The notes under the pieces are model-generated. The model was given only the letters and a program-made list of their open reading frames with translations. It was not told where the DNA came from and did no database searches. From Aegilops tauschii subsp. strangulata (lineage: Eukaryota; Streptophyta; Magnoliopsida; Poales; Poaceae), in NCBI RefSeq assembly GCF_002575655.3, contig NC_053037.3, forward strand, positions 254,853,135 through 254,917,134: 64,000 nt of DNA, read 5' to 3'. This document shows, in pieces, positions 46,154 to 57,481 of the stretch. Positions within the stretch are counted from its first letter, which is position 1. Every line of letters begins with the position of its first letter. A program made the position numbers and the translations under genes.

Positions 46154-48629
46154 CACAAGACTCGAGCAAATATGAGTGGGAGAAAGAGAAGAACTAGACC
46201 AAATGTACCTTAACCGATGTTGAGAATGGATCAATGATCACTCAATAGTGTAGCAAGGAAATAGCACAATTGGTACCAGTTCTCGTTAGTTCTCACACCT
46301 ACACAAGTAAGGCTTGTGGAGTAGCTTGGTGAGGATAGTGGCACAAAATTTTTATGCAAAATGTTAGCAAGAGTCAATAATGTTGAAAGATATTCACAAA
46401 TTCGCAAGTGCAACAAGTAGACCAATAGCAATGAGAGGCACACGGAAACACACACACGAATAGATAAATGTGGTTGTGCAACCAAGGATTGAGCGGAAGA
46501 TGTGGAATCCACGGAAAATGCTCGTGTTGCACAACTCTAGAGATACGCTAGCATGATTGCACAATTGGTAGATATGACACTTGTGCACAACCTATAAGAG
46601 ACAAAAATGCAACGAGTTCTATCCCAAGTATGCAATGTATGTTTGGTTCCCGGTGTTTCTCTCAAGATGATTCAATATGATCGGATATGACAATCTTATA
46701 TGCAATGTTGTATGATGCTATGGCTATTGCTTACAAGCTTCTTTGCTCTTTCACTTTTGCTTAAAAGCTTATTTCTTTTTTTTCTCTTTTTTGATATGGT
46801 CACTGTGCGAAATGGACAATCCAAGATAGTAATTGTGTATATGCGGGAACAATCTTGTGACACAAGAGATAATATGATACCAAGATGATACCAATATGGT
46901 ATGGTATGTATGCAATGTAAGGGTGGATCGGTGATCACTAATGTGCACAAGTAACGTTGCCGACAATACTCAAAGGCTAGTCTTGATAGGCAAGTGACGC
47001 AAAATGGGCTAGGGGTTATCGATGCAGTGGCAAGGGAATGAATGTACAATGATGGGATGCCACGATACCAAGATGACATAGAGGTTACTGTTCTTGCGTA
47101 CGGTTAGGGTGTCAAAATGGTGAAGGTGGTCGATGTCGCATCCTTGGCAAAGTTGAGTGGTGGTGTTGTCGATGTCGAACTGTTCCTAGTTAGTCGAAAC
47201 ACCCTAGGAAACAGAAAAACCACAACCCAAAATCTCCAAAGGCCAAATGTCAAATGGTTGTAGTGGGAAAGCAGTGGTAGTTTCGATGTTGGCAATGCGG
47301 AAGTGGAATGATGGGTTATGCAAGTCAAAGTTGAGGTCACCGTCCCTAAGTAACCAAAACGCCTTAGGAGACACGAGCCGCAACTCAAACAAGCTCAAAC
47401 AAAATTGGATTAGGTTGAGGTGGTGGAAGTGTATGGTGGGCAAGGTTATGCGGAAGTTATGGTGGTGGTTGATGAAGAGATAACCGTCCCTAAGTAGCCG
47501 AAACACCTTAGGAGACTCGAATCACTACTCAAGCAACCACTAATGCTATGAGGAACAAAATGGGTCAGGTTGCAGAAGTCGGTAGTGGTAATGCGGATGA
47601 TGTGGTGAAGGCACTAGGCAAAGATACCAAAGTTCCAAAAATTTGATGGATTCAAATGATGGATGTAGTATTTTTGGGGTATGGGGGATATCAATAGCTA
47701 CAAAACGAGCTAAAGAACGTCAAAATCCGAGTCCGGATGAATTAGTTATGGCCGAAACAAAAATCAGCCGAAGTTAAAATCTACACGTGTCGGACGTGTG
47801 AGAGTTATTGGAAGTCCGAGGTTTCGGATCTGGTTAGTGGTGTCGGATTTTTGGTAAATACCGGTCGTCCAGTGGTTCTGGGGCGTCCGGACATTCGGAA
47901 AAGTGTCGGACGTCTGACAAGTCTGGGTCAACTCAGGATTTCGGATCCTGGACGCGATTTTGGGCGGAAATTGGGGATTTTATGGTCAAAATTGATGAGA
48001 TTTCATGGATGAAAAGTGGGGAAACTTGGGAAAAGCTAGATCCACTTGAAACCAAGCATATCCACGGATCAAAATCAACAAAACATCATCAAACCAACAA
48101 ATAAAAAAATGAGGTTATTTTTTGTAGGGATTTTCGGATTTTGGGATGAAATCAAGCAAAACAAGGCTAGAAAACGGTGAGGGAGACTCCAAATTCGTCT
48201 GGTTGCTGATGAGTGTCGGGCGTCCGGTGTCGGGCGGTCGTCCGGGTGCTGTAGGCTGCCTCGGCTGGAGTCGTTCTGGCTGATGGAGTCTCCACGCGTC
48301 GGACGTCCATAGATCGTCGGTTGTCCAGAGGTCGTCGGACGTCCAAGAGCTGTAGCTTCCTGGCAGCTCTTCCTCTTGTTCCTCGCACTTGGTGTCCTCG
48401 CTATCTTGTCCAATGCTCCAAGCTTTTCCATGGTCTTCCTCTTGGTTCCTGGTCAAGCATAGCACATATGTTTGCGGTAGTAGCCATGTCTCACATGTGG
48501 AAAGTGATGATTCGGAGAGGAGCGAGTTAAGCTTGTGTCCAATGGCGTATACTTGAGGTCTCATCTTATGTCCTCTAGGGGCTTGGAGAGTAGATGTAGT
48601 GTACATGGGGATGATCATAGGATGCTCCG

Positions 48630-49565
48630 TGTTGTGGGAAACCACGGCCACCTATGGGACCAAGAGACCCTTTCTGGTTCGGCGGGGGGATGGCACATTG
48701 CACAAAGAGTGGAGAAGTGTGGAACAGCACAACAGAGGTCACGTGGGCAGTCTTTAGCCAGGTTCGTGCCACCATGAGGCGTAAAACCCTACTCCTGCTT
48801 TGGTGAATTGATGGTAGAAAAGATGGTGGTGAGCGCAGCACGTTTGCCCAGCAAGGTTGCCTCAAGGCGAGAACGGCTACGCGCGCATGGGTGTGTGAGG
48901 GTCCGAATCAGCCAACCCTTTCTACGGTTGCCTTGGGCCTACTTTTATAGATCAAGGGGTCACCATAGTGGCAAATCAGTCATAACGCACTGATTAGATA
49001 TCAAACAGTGCTATCATACCTAACTCTGCAGGCTGACAGAGCGCATTAAATGCGCCGCTCAACATCACATCACAGCTTGCCCGGCAGGCCCTGCCGGGCT
49101 GTTTTGCCATCTTCGCGCCTGCTTGCTTGACACGTCTCAGGACGGGTGTCGCTTGGAGGTATTTTCTGTAGGAAGTGGCTGCCATGTGGTGAATAACAGC
49201 CACTTAGTCACTTTGGAGCTTGACACCACACTGACCGACGACGTGCGTTGTGATGAGGTGGTGCGGTGGAGTAGTTTTGCCTCCGGAAGCCTCGGTAGGC
49301 CTGTTGGGACGACCCGAAGGCTTGCTTTCTGGGGTATCCCTATCCTTGCCAGGCTCGCTTGCCCGGCAAGGGAGGTTTTTGCCTTAGCGATATCTTGCTT
49401 CTCTGGCTAGTCTTGGTCCTCTTGTGCTGCACGTTGGTCCTTCGAAGAACTGATCCCTTGTGCTTCAATCTGATCTCGGTGTGTGATCTTGTTCTCGTGC
49501 CTGTTGGCTCGCCGTTCATGCACGAGTCAGGGGAAAACACATACCCCTGTTCGTGTTCCCCGATA
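48630..49565 (-). repeat. 3' LTR of TAT-2, copy 2 (L3')
   Basis: 936 bp, same borders as L3 (left TGTTGTGGG with one change, right CCCCGATA). Confidence 0.8.
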
Positions 49566-49959
49566 TAAGCCCCCGGGCCTGAGCCACATATGTCACGGGG
49601 CACGTTGGTTAGGCCCCAAACAGTGCACAAACACATGGCAGGAGAAGGCTGCGCGCACGGTGGTTCGTCATGATGACCAGTCAATCAAACGTCCACTTCG
49701 CGTAATTATCGCAAGGCGTGGGGGTGTGGGCCTGTAGCAGTTAATGTAAAAATGGTACCTTTTCTGAAGAGCCGCGCCCTCTCCCACGCCGTTTCCCTTA
49801 AGAGGGTAAAACCGCGGAAAGATACTGCTCATTCATCGTCTGCCGAGCCTCCCCATCATCTTCCTCCGCAAGCCAAGCAACCGCCCGCTCTCTCCGCCTA
49901 CATTCACCGCCGATCACCTTCTGACTCCTTTCCCGTTCCCCCGTCGTACCTCAGGGGAT

Positions 49960-52900
49960 ATGGGGAAGAAAACTTCTGCCCGGGGGCAGCGAACGACCGC
50001 AACGGAGGAGGCCGCCGAGGGGAGTAAGAGGGCAGCCGAGTTGGATAGGAAGCGGAAAGGAGACGTCGTCTTCTCTCTGTCGAATCTTGACGGGGATGTA
50101 CTACAGGCGAGGTATGGATACCTGTGGGGGAGGGAAGTTCTGAAGGGGCATGGCGCTCCCGATGTTCTGGCGGAGGGGAAAGAGGACCCGCCAGATTCGT
50201 ACAAGTTTTTCTGTGCATACTTCACCCGTGGTCTCTGCCCTCCCTTCTCGGATTTCTTTGAAGCAATGATGGCAATCTATGGATTCCATCTCTTGGATTT
50301 TATGCCAAATGCAATGGCGTGCATGGCGATTTTTGCCCACCTGTGCGAGAATTTTGTTGGGGTTGCCCCCAACATTGATCTGTTTAGGCACTCCTTCGTT
50401 CTGAGGGTGGAGAACAGGAGCCACCGCTCAGGGAACATAAGCTGGATGCCACGGGTAGTGCCAAGGGAGAAATGGGATTACATCCCGGCAAACAGCGCAA
50501 CAGGTGGGAGGAGTGGAGGGGAGATTGGTGCTGGATTCACGATAAGAAGGCTCCGGAGTTCTGCCAGGCACGAGAGGAGTGCCTTGAGCGCGGCAATGAA
50601 TGGAGAGCGTTCGGCCTCACCGAGGACAGGCTCCGCCCAGCAATCAATAGGATCACCCGTCTGAAAGCTGCCGGGCTGACTGTTGAGCATGTGGGGGCCG
50701 ACTTCCTCCTCCGTCGAATTGCGCCACTGCAGAAGCAGGATAGATTTGCCTGGGAGTACGGAGATGCCGAAGATAGGATGAGACTGCTCCTAGGCCTGGC
50801 CAATAACCTGTCGGTATATGGCCATGCCTGGTTGTGCGATCAGTTGTTTGGCCGCCCTGGGTTGTTCAAGCTGCCAGCGAACATCATCCTAATGAAAATC
50901 AATTCCGCCAAGCATCAGATTCTGAAGTGGATGCCAGATTACAATGCTCACGGAGTTGCATGCGACTGGTAATTGCCCATGTTCGACGAAGAGTTGGAGT
51001 GGGTTTCCACCCTGGTGGAGCGGGCCACCAAAGTGGAGACCAGGGTGTATAAGCGCACCTCCATGGTGGAGTCAGCGTATATCAAGAAGCGGCTGGAGGA
51101 CAAAAGGGCACTGAGGGCCGCGGCGATGGCGAAGGCCAAGAAAGTGGCAACAGGAAAGTGAAAGCTGAGGAAGGAGACTCATCCCACGGCAAGGGAGCAG
51201 CGAAGGACCCGAAAGGGGTTAGCAGGGATGACCCTACCGGGGTTAAGGGTGCCGAGGACGAACCTGCCGGGGATGATCCTTCCGGGATGGAAGCTCTATA
51301 CACCGTAGTGATGGAGGCCCAAGACGGAGAGCAGGTCACGGAGGCAGAGGAGCCCGGAGAGGACTGGCTTACGGCAGGCCCTCGGGCTCCCGAGCCGGTC
51401 TTGGACCCGCGCCCTCGTAAGCGAGCAGCTAATCAAGGAGCGGCAGTCTCCGATCCCGCGCCCGCCGCCAAGAAGGCGAAGGAGCCTGTCTCCAAGAGTA
51501 GCGTCCCCGACGTCATCGCCGGCATTCCCCTCCGTTTGCCGGGGCAAAGGTCCCTCTTTCCATGAGGCCGGTGGCCACAGAGGATGACCCCAGCACCCGA
51601 TCGAGTTCGAGTTCTTCGCAGAGCTTGTCTTCCTCAGATCGTCTCGCGGCCCGAACGAATCGAAGCTGTCGGAGAGCTCCGTCCCCCTGCCCCAGAAGAG
51701 GAGCAGGGCACCCTCACCGCCCATGGACTTCGAGCTGAATTCCATGCTTATAGACGAGGAGTAAGGGAGATCGTTCCCTCTTTCTCTCCTTTCCTTGCAT
51801 TATCTTCAGTATGCTTCCCTGTGTCGGTCAACTAATCTTACTTGTTATTGCCATCAGGGAGGAGGAGGAGGAGACGGAGACCCTCGTCCACCGGTCTAGG
51901 CGGCTCAGACGCACAGAGCCCCCAACCGTGGTGGAAGGAGCGTGCCCGGCAGGGAGTAGCACGGGTGCTCCGGCACCAAGCCTTCAGTCTAGCTGATAGA
52001 GGCAAAGGTGTCCCGTCTTTCGATGAGATGATGAATATCGCTTTGATGGAAGTCGACTTTGACGATCTGACTACGAACGTGCGAGGACGTCGCACCTTAG
52101 CAATCGCTAAACCAACTCCGAGAGGTTATCGACCACGCCGGAGCACGATCAACCTGACCACGAGGGTCTGTTTCCTGCGAGCAAACGAAGAACAAGCAAG
52201 AAACTGAGATTGCAATCTGGATATTGCGAATATAAGATGAAAGCTTTATTGATCAAGGTGGAGTTCTGTGACGCCTTTGTCTGGTTGCTGAACACAAACG
52301 AAGTACGCGAAGTTGCAGCTATGGCGAACTTTTAATCTAAACAAAACCCAAAGTCTAAACGACGCCCTAAGGGCTGTATATATGGAGGAAGAGGGGGGAA
52401 TTTCGTGGCCCTTGAGGAAGGGGTCCGAAACCAACCCTATCTCTTGTTTCCCCACACATACGGACTCTAAAAACAGCCTATACTTATGTATTTCGAAATT
52501 ACATGGGCCTGGCCCAATAATAAGGTGACGCAGCACCTAGAATAGCCTCTGGACGAAAGTTATGAAGTAGCATCTTGTATATTTCGTCCAAGGCTTCATG
52601 CACGCATTATGGTGGCTTCAACGTCCTGAAATCATCACTTGTAACTCCGTTCTTGTTCCCCATGCGCATGCCATCATCTCCATGCTTGTTCTTGCTCCAA
52701 TGTTCATCCTTCTCCAAGCTAGGCCCTTCATTTGTAAGCAAAACAAATGTATCCAATTTAGGCAGCATCATATTCTCATGAACATTAGAATCATTACCAA
52801 GAAACGAAAGTACCTGGTAATTTAATTGGCGTGCGCGAGCTCTAGTAATTGGTCCAGTATGTATAGCAGCAGGGCCTGTGGGTGTAACAATGGTATTGAT

Positions 52901-54098
52901 GTCCTCATCACTAGCCCTCGGCCCGAAGGCACAGAGGAGATTCCCCCTGCCGGTAATAATGGCGGCTCCCCTCAATTGAGGACAAAGGAGGGGAGGGGAA
53001 CGCTCAAGGTGAGTCCTTTCAGGAGGGACCCACCCCGCCCTCCGACAGAAATGACGGATCCCCACCAAGGGTTCCCCCGGAAGAATCCCTCCAGAGTGGT
53101 GCCGTGGCTCCTGAGGGAGGAGACGGCAATCCTGGCCCGGCAGTTGATGTTGCCGGGGAAGCTGAACTTCCTTTCCGGCAAGCCTCTCCAGGTAACTTTC
53201 TTGCTTTCATTCTTATGCTTTCTCTTATCTTTTTGCATGTTATCCCTGACTCTGTACCCTTGTCATTAATTGCTTGGATCTGCTCGCAGCCCCTTTGAGC
53301 GAAGAGCCAGATTTGCTGGAGGAGGTGGCCATCATAGGGAAGGTTGTTACTGAAGAGGCCGCCAAGATTGCCGCTACGGAGGGGCAAGACCATGCTGCCA
53401 GGGGTGCTCTAGGATTCCCGAGGGAGTCCGAGAAAACCCTGGGCAGTACGTTAGGGACGGGGGCTGTGGTCGAAGAGAAGATACCCCTCCAGACCATGGG
53501 CCCCCTTTCCTCATTTGGTGCCTCGACGGATGTCCCGACATCTTCGTCGAGCAACCTGGTGTTGGTGCTTGCGCAACCCGGACTCGGAGCCCCCGGCTCG
53601 TCAATGGTGACGAGCACGAAACTCGATGAGGAGCTCCAACGCATACTGTCATCGTTGTACCAGGGAGTTGAAGAGGTGGATGACTCTGTCGCCGTCGCCA
53701 TGGACCTGTCCTTCATGGAGTCCATGGCGGCTGGCCTCAAAGAGATGCGAGAGCAGCATAACCAGAAGTGGCAGGAGCTCAAGGAGCAACGCCAGTCCGC
53801 CAACAAGGTGGACCAGAAGCTGAAGGACAAGGGGGTTGAGCTGTTTGACTGATACGGCAAGCAGCTCCAGGTCCTACTGAGGCAACAAGAAGTACTCTCA
53901 ATGACAAGACAGGATCTCATCGCTCGAGAGGCGTGCCTAGCAGAGCGCAAAGCACTCCTAGACGCCAGGGAGCAGAGCATTGCCCTCCGGGAGGAGAAAC
54001 TTGAAGCCACTCTCTGCGCCAAGGATGATGACCTGGAGGCCCTTGTCCGGCAGCGCACTAAAGAACTGGAGGACGGGCACAAGGCAGCCCTGGACGCC
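49960..54098 (+). pseudogene. TAT-2 antisense ORF, copy 2, split by a solo LTR
   Basis: Same PF04195-like gene as 20478-23695. In this copy the stop at the position of 21252 is absent (CAG instead of TAG), but a single-base deletion near 50490 shifts the frame between the 49960-50664 and 50472-50972 segments. The TAA after CDW (about 50974) is shared. Both introns are kept. A CRM solo LTR (51994-52910) interrupts the exon between them. The coiled-coil C-terminal part (53274-54098) is cut by the G-A' LTR at 54099. The two copies have therefore decayed independently. Confidence 0.7.
51994..52910 (-). repeat. Solo LTR of a CRM-type element, TSD CTAGC
   Basis: 917 bp, minus orientation, ending TGATAGAGGC on the left and CCTCATCA on the right, closely matching 4073-4990. 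Perfect 5-bp duplications CTAGC at 51989-51993 and 52911-52915. Copy 1 keeps the empty site (single CTAGC at 22508-22512), so the insertion is younger than the duplication, and the loss of the internal region younger still. It still encodes the CRM polyprotein tail (52607-52910). Confidence 0.96.
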
Positions 54099-54937
54099 TG
54101 ATATAGGGTGGAACCCTATTCGGCCTATCTTTCACGAAAGGAGCAGATCCCGCGAAGAACACAAGGGGAACAGGGAGACACAAGAGAGACACTCAAACCA
54201 ACGAGATTAGGTCACACATGTGCTAGATCCTCGAAACATGAGAGGAGATTCAAGATTCACGATCAACAAAGGACGATACAAAGGGTAACCGGTTCTTCTC
54301 CGTGAGGAGGTCTTGATGGGGCCACCCAAGAGGGGGTCTAGAATCCAACGTGGATCTTCTCCGTAGAGGGGCCGCGGTCTCTCTCGTGGAGTAGATCCGT
54401 ATGGATGAGCAAAGCTCTATCTCACGTATGAGCTAAACCAATGCTAACCCTAACTAGGAGGAGGGAGAGGTCTATTTATAGTCTTAGTGCAAAGAGGGGC
54501 GAAGTGAAGGGGTACATGGGCTTCGGCTCAAAACTGGACGCAGCCAGGGTCCGGATGTCCGTGAGGCGCCGGTCGTCCGGAGGTCGCGGGGGTCCGGACA
54601 TCGGTAGATCTTCGGATGTCCGCAAATTAGGTTCTGTCACCGCGTCGTCGAATGTCCGTAGGTGTCCGGTCATCCGGTCGCCGGTCGTCCGGTCTTCCAC
54701 GGATTTCCGTAGATTCAGTTCTGTTGGCGTAGCGTCGGTCGTCCGGAGGGATGCAGTCGTCCGGAGCCTGGGAGTTGTCCGACGTCCGGGCCTGGTCGGT
54801 CGTCCGGGCACTGTAGCATTCCGTGGCCTGGCTTCCTTCGGTTGGCGTGGCCTTCAGGGTTCGGACGTCCGGGCTGGGCCGATCGTCCGGAGCCTGTAGC
54901 TTCCGTGACAGCCCTTCCTCTTGTCCTTCGCACTTGG
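54099..54937 (-). repeat. G-A LTR, copy 2, interrupted
   Basis: First 839 bp (in plus coordinates) of the LTR seen at 23696-24793, inserted at the identical host position. It is split at 54937 by the full-length G element and resumes for 11 bp at 62518-62528 before CRM-b. The remainder should lie beyond CRM-b. Confidence 0.88.
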
Positions 54938-55223
54938 TGATGCGGAGCATCCTATGGTCATCGCCATGGACCTACCATCGTCTCATCAAGAGCCAAGAGG
55001 ACCTATGACACGAGCACGAACTAGAGCTCTCGAGAACGAGGTGACTTCCTTCCTTAGTGATATCACATATGATCCACTCGAGACATGGCTACTACCTAAG
55101 TCCGATATGCTATGCATGATTAGGTGTCAAGAGGAGCCTCCCGAGGATGCACGTGAAGACGGACAAGCCGCCAAGTCCATGGATGAAGAGAACCAACGGA
55201 AACGGGCAAGTTCACCTTCCAGG

Positions 55224-55475
55224 CCCCGGACATCCGGCCATGACCCCGGACATCCGGCCCCTGTAGCATCCACAGCAGCGGCAGCCCAGACGCCCAAGCC
55301 TACAGGGCCCGGACATCCGGCGTCCAGCCCGGACATCCGGCCAAAGCCCGGACATCCGGCCAAAAGCCCGGACATCCGGCGCCACGCTACAGAACATCCA
55401 GAAGTTTTGCCCTCCGGCCCGGACATCCGGCCTCTCCTGAAGCCCCGGACATCCGGCCCGTCGCCCGGACATCCG
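55224..55475 (+). repeat. Array of nine CCGGACATCCGG motifs in U3
   Basis: Nine copies of CCCGGACATCCGGC (or CCCCGG...) at irregular spacing, directly upstream of the TATA box. They also lie in frame as PDIRP, RTSG or PGHPA units of the polyprotein tail. The same array, with several mutated copies, is in the 3' LTR (61793-62045), and three copies stand in the leader (56256-56311). Confidence 0.85.
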
Positions 55476-55534
55476 GCCACCCCTGTCTACGCACAGTAAG
55501 GGCCGAGGCCCGTGTACCCCTTCGACTCCCTAGA

Positions 55535-55543
55535 CTATATATA
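55535..55543 (+). promoter_or_regulatory. TATA box of G-B LTR
   Basis: CTATATATA 60 bp after the motif array; identical at 62102-62110 in the 3' LTR. Confidence 0.65.
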
Positions 55544-55946
55544 CTCTTTCTCCTCCATCTCTCTAGGGTTAGCATTGGTTTAGCTCATAGTTGAGATAGA
55601 GCTTTGCTCATCCATGTCGGATCTACTCCACGAGAGAGACCGCGGCCCCTCTACGGAGAAGATCCCCCTTGGATTCAAGACTTCCTCACGGAGAAGACCC
55701 CCATCAAGACCTCCTCACGGAGAAGAACCGGTTACCCTTTGTATCGTCCTTTGTTGATCGTGGATCTTGTATCTCCTCTCGTGTTTCGAGGATCTAGCAC
55801 ATGTGTGATTGATCTTGTTGGTTGAGTGATTTCTCTCGTGTTTCCCCTCGTGTTTTCCCCCGTTTTCCCCTCGTGTTCTTCGTGTCATCGCGGGATCCGC
55901 TCCTTTCGTGAAAGATCGGCCCCATAGGGTTCTGCCCTACATCATC

Positions 55947-55960
55947 TTGGATCAGAGCCA
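55947..55960 (+). other. Primer-binding-like site of G-B
   Basis: TTGGATCAGAGCCA two bases after the LTR. It resembles the tRNA-Met site TGGTATCAGAGCCA but lacks two bases in the middle, so pairing would be bulged. Confidence 0.55.
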
Positions 55961-57481
55961 GCTTGTCTCATGATATCATCTTGGTATCATGAGCCACGTT
56001 GATCACGATTTCGGAGCCCCCTCTGTTTGTTTTCTAGCTTGATTTTGTTGTTTTTCGTCCTAACCCGAAAATTGCCCCAAATTTTTTTTGTGATTTGTTG
56101 GTGTGATGAAGTTTTGTTGGATTTGATCCGCGGATTTCGTGTGTTGCAAGTAGATCTAGCTTTTCCCCATATTTTCCCCAATTTCCGTCCACAAAATATT
56201 CCGAATTTTGCCCCGGATTTGACCTCTCCACGCGGTGTTCATCCACGGATCCCGAGCCCGGACATCCGGCCCGGCCCGGACATCCGGCCATCAGCCCGGA
56301 CATCCGGCCCCTGACAGCATCAACTCCATCCTTCACTCCGTTTACCGCCTAACTTTCGTCCAATTTTGTTCCGGAGCCCACATACACTTCCGCATACCAC
56401 CACCACTTCCGCATAGCACCACCATAGCTTTTCCCGTTACCAACTCTGACAATTTTGACCCATTTTGTTTTGAGAATTTGAGTTGTGGTTTCCGTATCCT
56501 ATTGTGTTTCGGCTATCTAGGTACGGTTCGGCAACAACATCACCACCGCTCATCTTCGCCAAGGACTACTACGAACGGCTACATTGGTATCACCTTCACC
56601 TTCATATCATCTTGGTATAGCGATATCATCATACTCTCTTGCATTTGCATTGATAAACCCATGGCCTTACTTTTGCGTAGCTTACCCATCGAGACTAGCC
56701 TTTGAGTATTGCCGGCAACGTGACTTGTGCACATTAGTGTTCATACTTCACATAGCATACATACCATCATTGAGTTGCATATCTTGGTATCATCTCTTGT
56801 GTCACAAAAGTTGTCTTCGCATACACAATTGCTATCTTGGTTCGTGAAGCATTGCATGAGAAAAGAGCTCAAACAACAAAGAGCCAAACAAGCTTTTAAG
56901 CAAAAGGGAAAGATAAGCAAAGAGCTTAAGCAAGAACCATAGCATCATACAACATTAAGATTGTCATACTCGATCATCTTGGATCAAAGCATAGAAACAT
57001 CATACATATAGCATACTTGGGATAGAAGTCGTTGCATTTTTGGTTAGTAGGTTGTGCACAAGTTCGTATCCGCCTATTGTGCAATCGTGCTAGCGTCTCT
57101 CTAGTGTTGTGCAACAAGAGCATCTTGGTGGATTCCACATTTTGGCTCACCCTTGGTTGCCCAACCCCACTTATCTATTTGCGTGTGTGTTTCCGTGTAC
57201 CATATCTTGCTATTGGTCTACTTGTTGCATTTGCAAATTTGTGAATCTTTTCCAACATTATTGAGTCTCACTTACAATTGCATCAAATTTTGTGCCACCA
57301 TCCTAACCAAGCTCCACCATAAGCTTTTACTTGTGTAGGTGTGAGAACCGACAAGAAACGGTACCAATTGTGTTATTCCCTTGATACACATTGGAGTGAT
57401 CTTTGATCCATTTTCAACATCGGTCAAGGTACATTTGGTATTGGTTCTTCTCTTTCTCCCACTCACATATCTTTTTTTGGA
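55961..57481 (+). other. Leader of G-B
   Basis: 1.5 kb without a convincing ORF. It holds three CCGGACATCCGG motifs (56256-56311). Part of it is homologous to the G-NA leader on the other strand (16675-18721), which ties the two families together. Confidence 0.65.

Larger units (their letters stand above)
43166..48629 (-). mobile_element. G-NA element, copy 2
   Basis: Second copy of the non-autonomous gypsy remnant, with the same truncated U3 (about 48204-48629), leader (about 46154-48203), gag remnant and ORF series. Confidence 0.75.
41141..54937 (+). repeat. Large duplicated block, copy 2
   Basis: Begins inside the Tekay reverse transcriptase, exactly at the outer end of a TAT LTR, and repeats copy 1 through every nested junction. 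It continues for 11 bp at 62518-62528 beyond a private 7.6-kb insertion, and is then interrupted by CRM-b. Private insertions: 51994-52910, 54938-62512, 62529 onward. Confidence 0.93.
54938..55944 (+). repeat. 5' LTR of G-B (1007 bp)
   Basis: TGATGCGGAGC to CCCTACATCA. U3 contains an open frame (MTRARTRALENEV...) to 55499 that corresponds to the polyprotein tail. TATA box CTATATATA at 55535-55543. U5 contains repeated CTCGTGTT.TCCCC near 55840-55870. Confidence 0.95.

Noticed and set aside
41141..54937. Copy 2 as an independent set of insertions
   Set aside because: Independent insertions could not share the same target sites for the solo LTR, TAT-2 and the G-A LTR in the same order.
55224..55475. 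Possible CRISPR-like array
   Set aside because: The repeats are 12-15 bp, irregularly spaced, in a plant LTR, and coding; no spacer structure.
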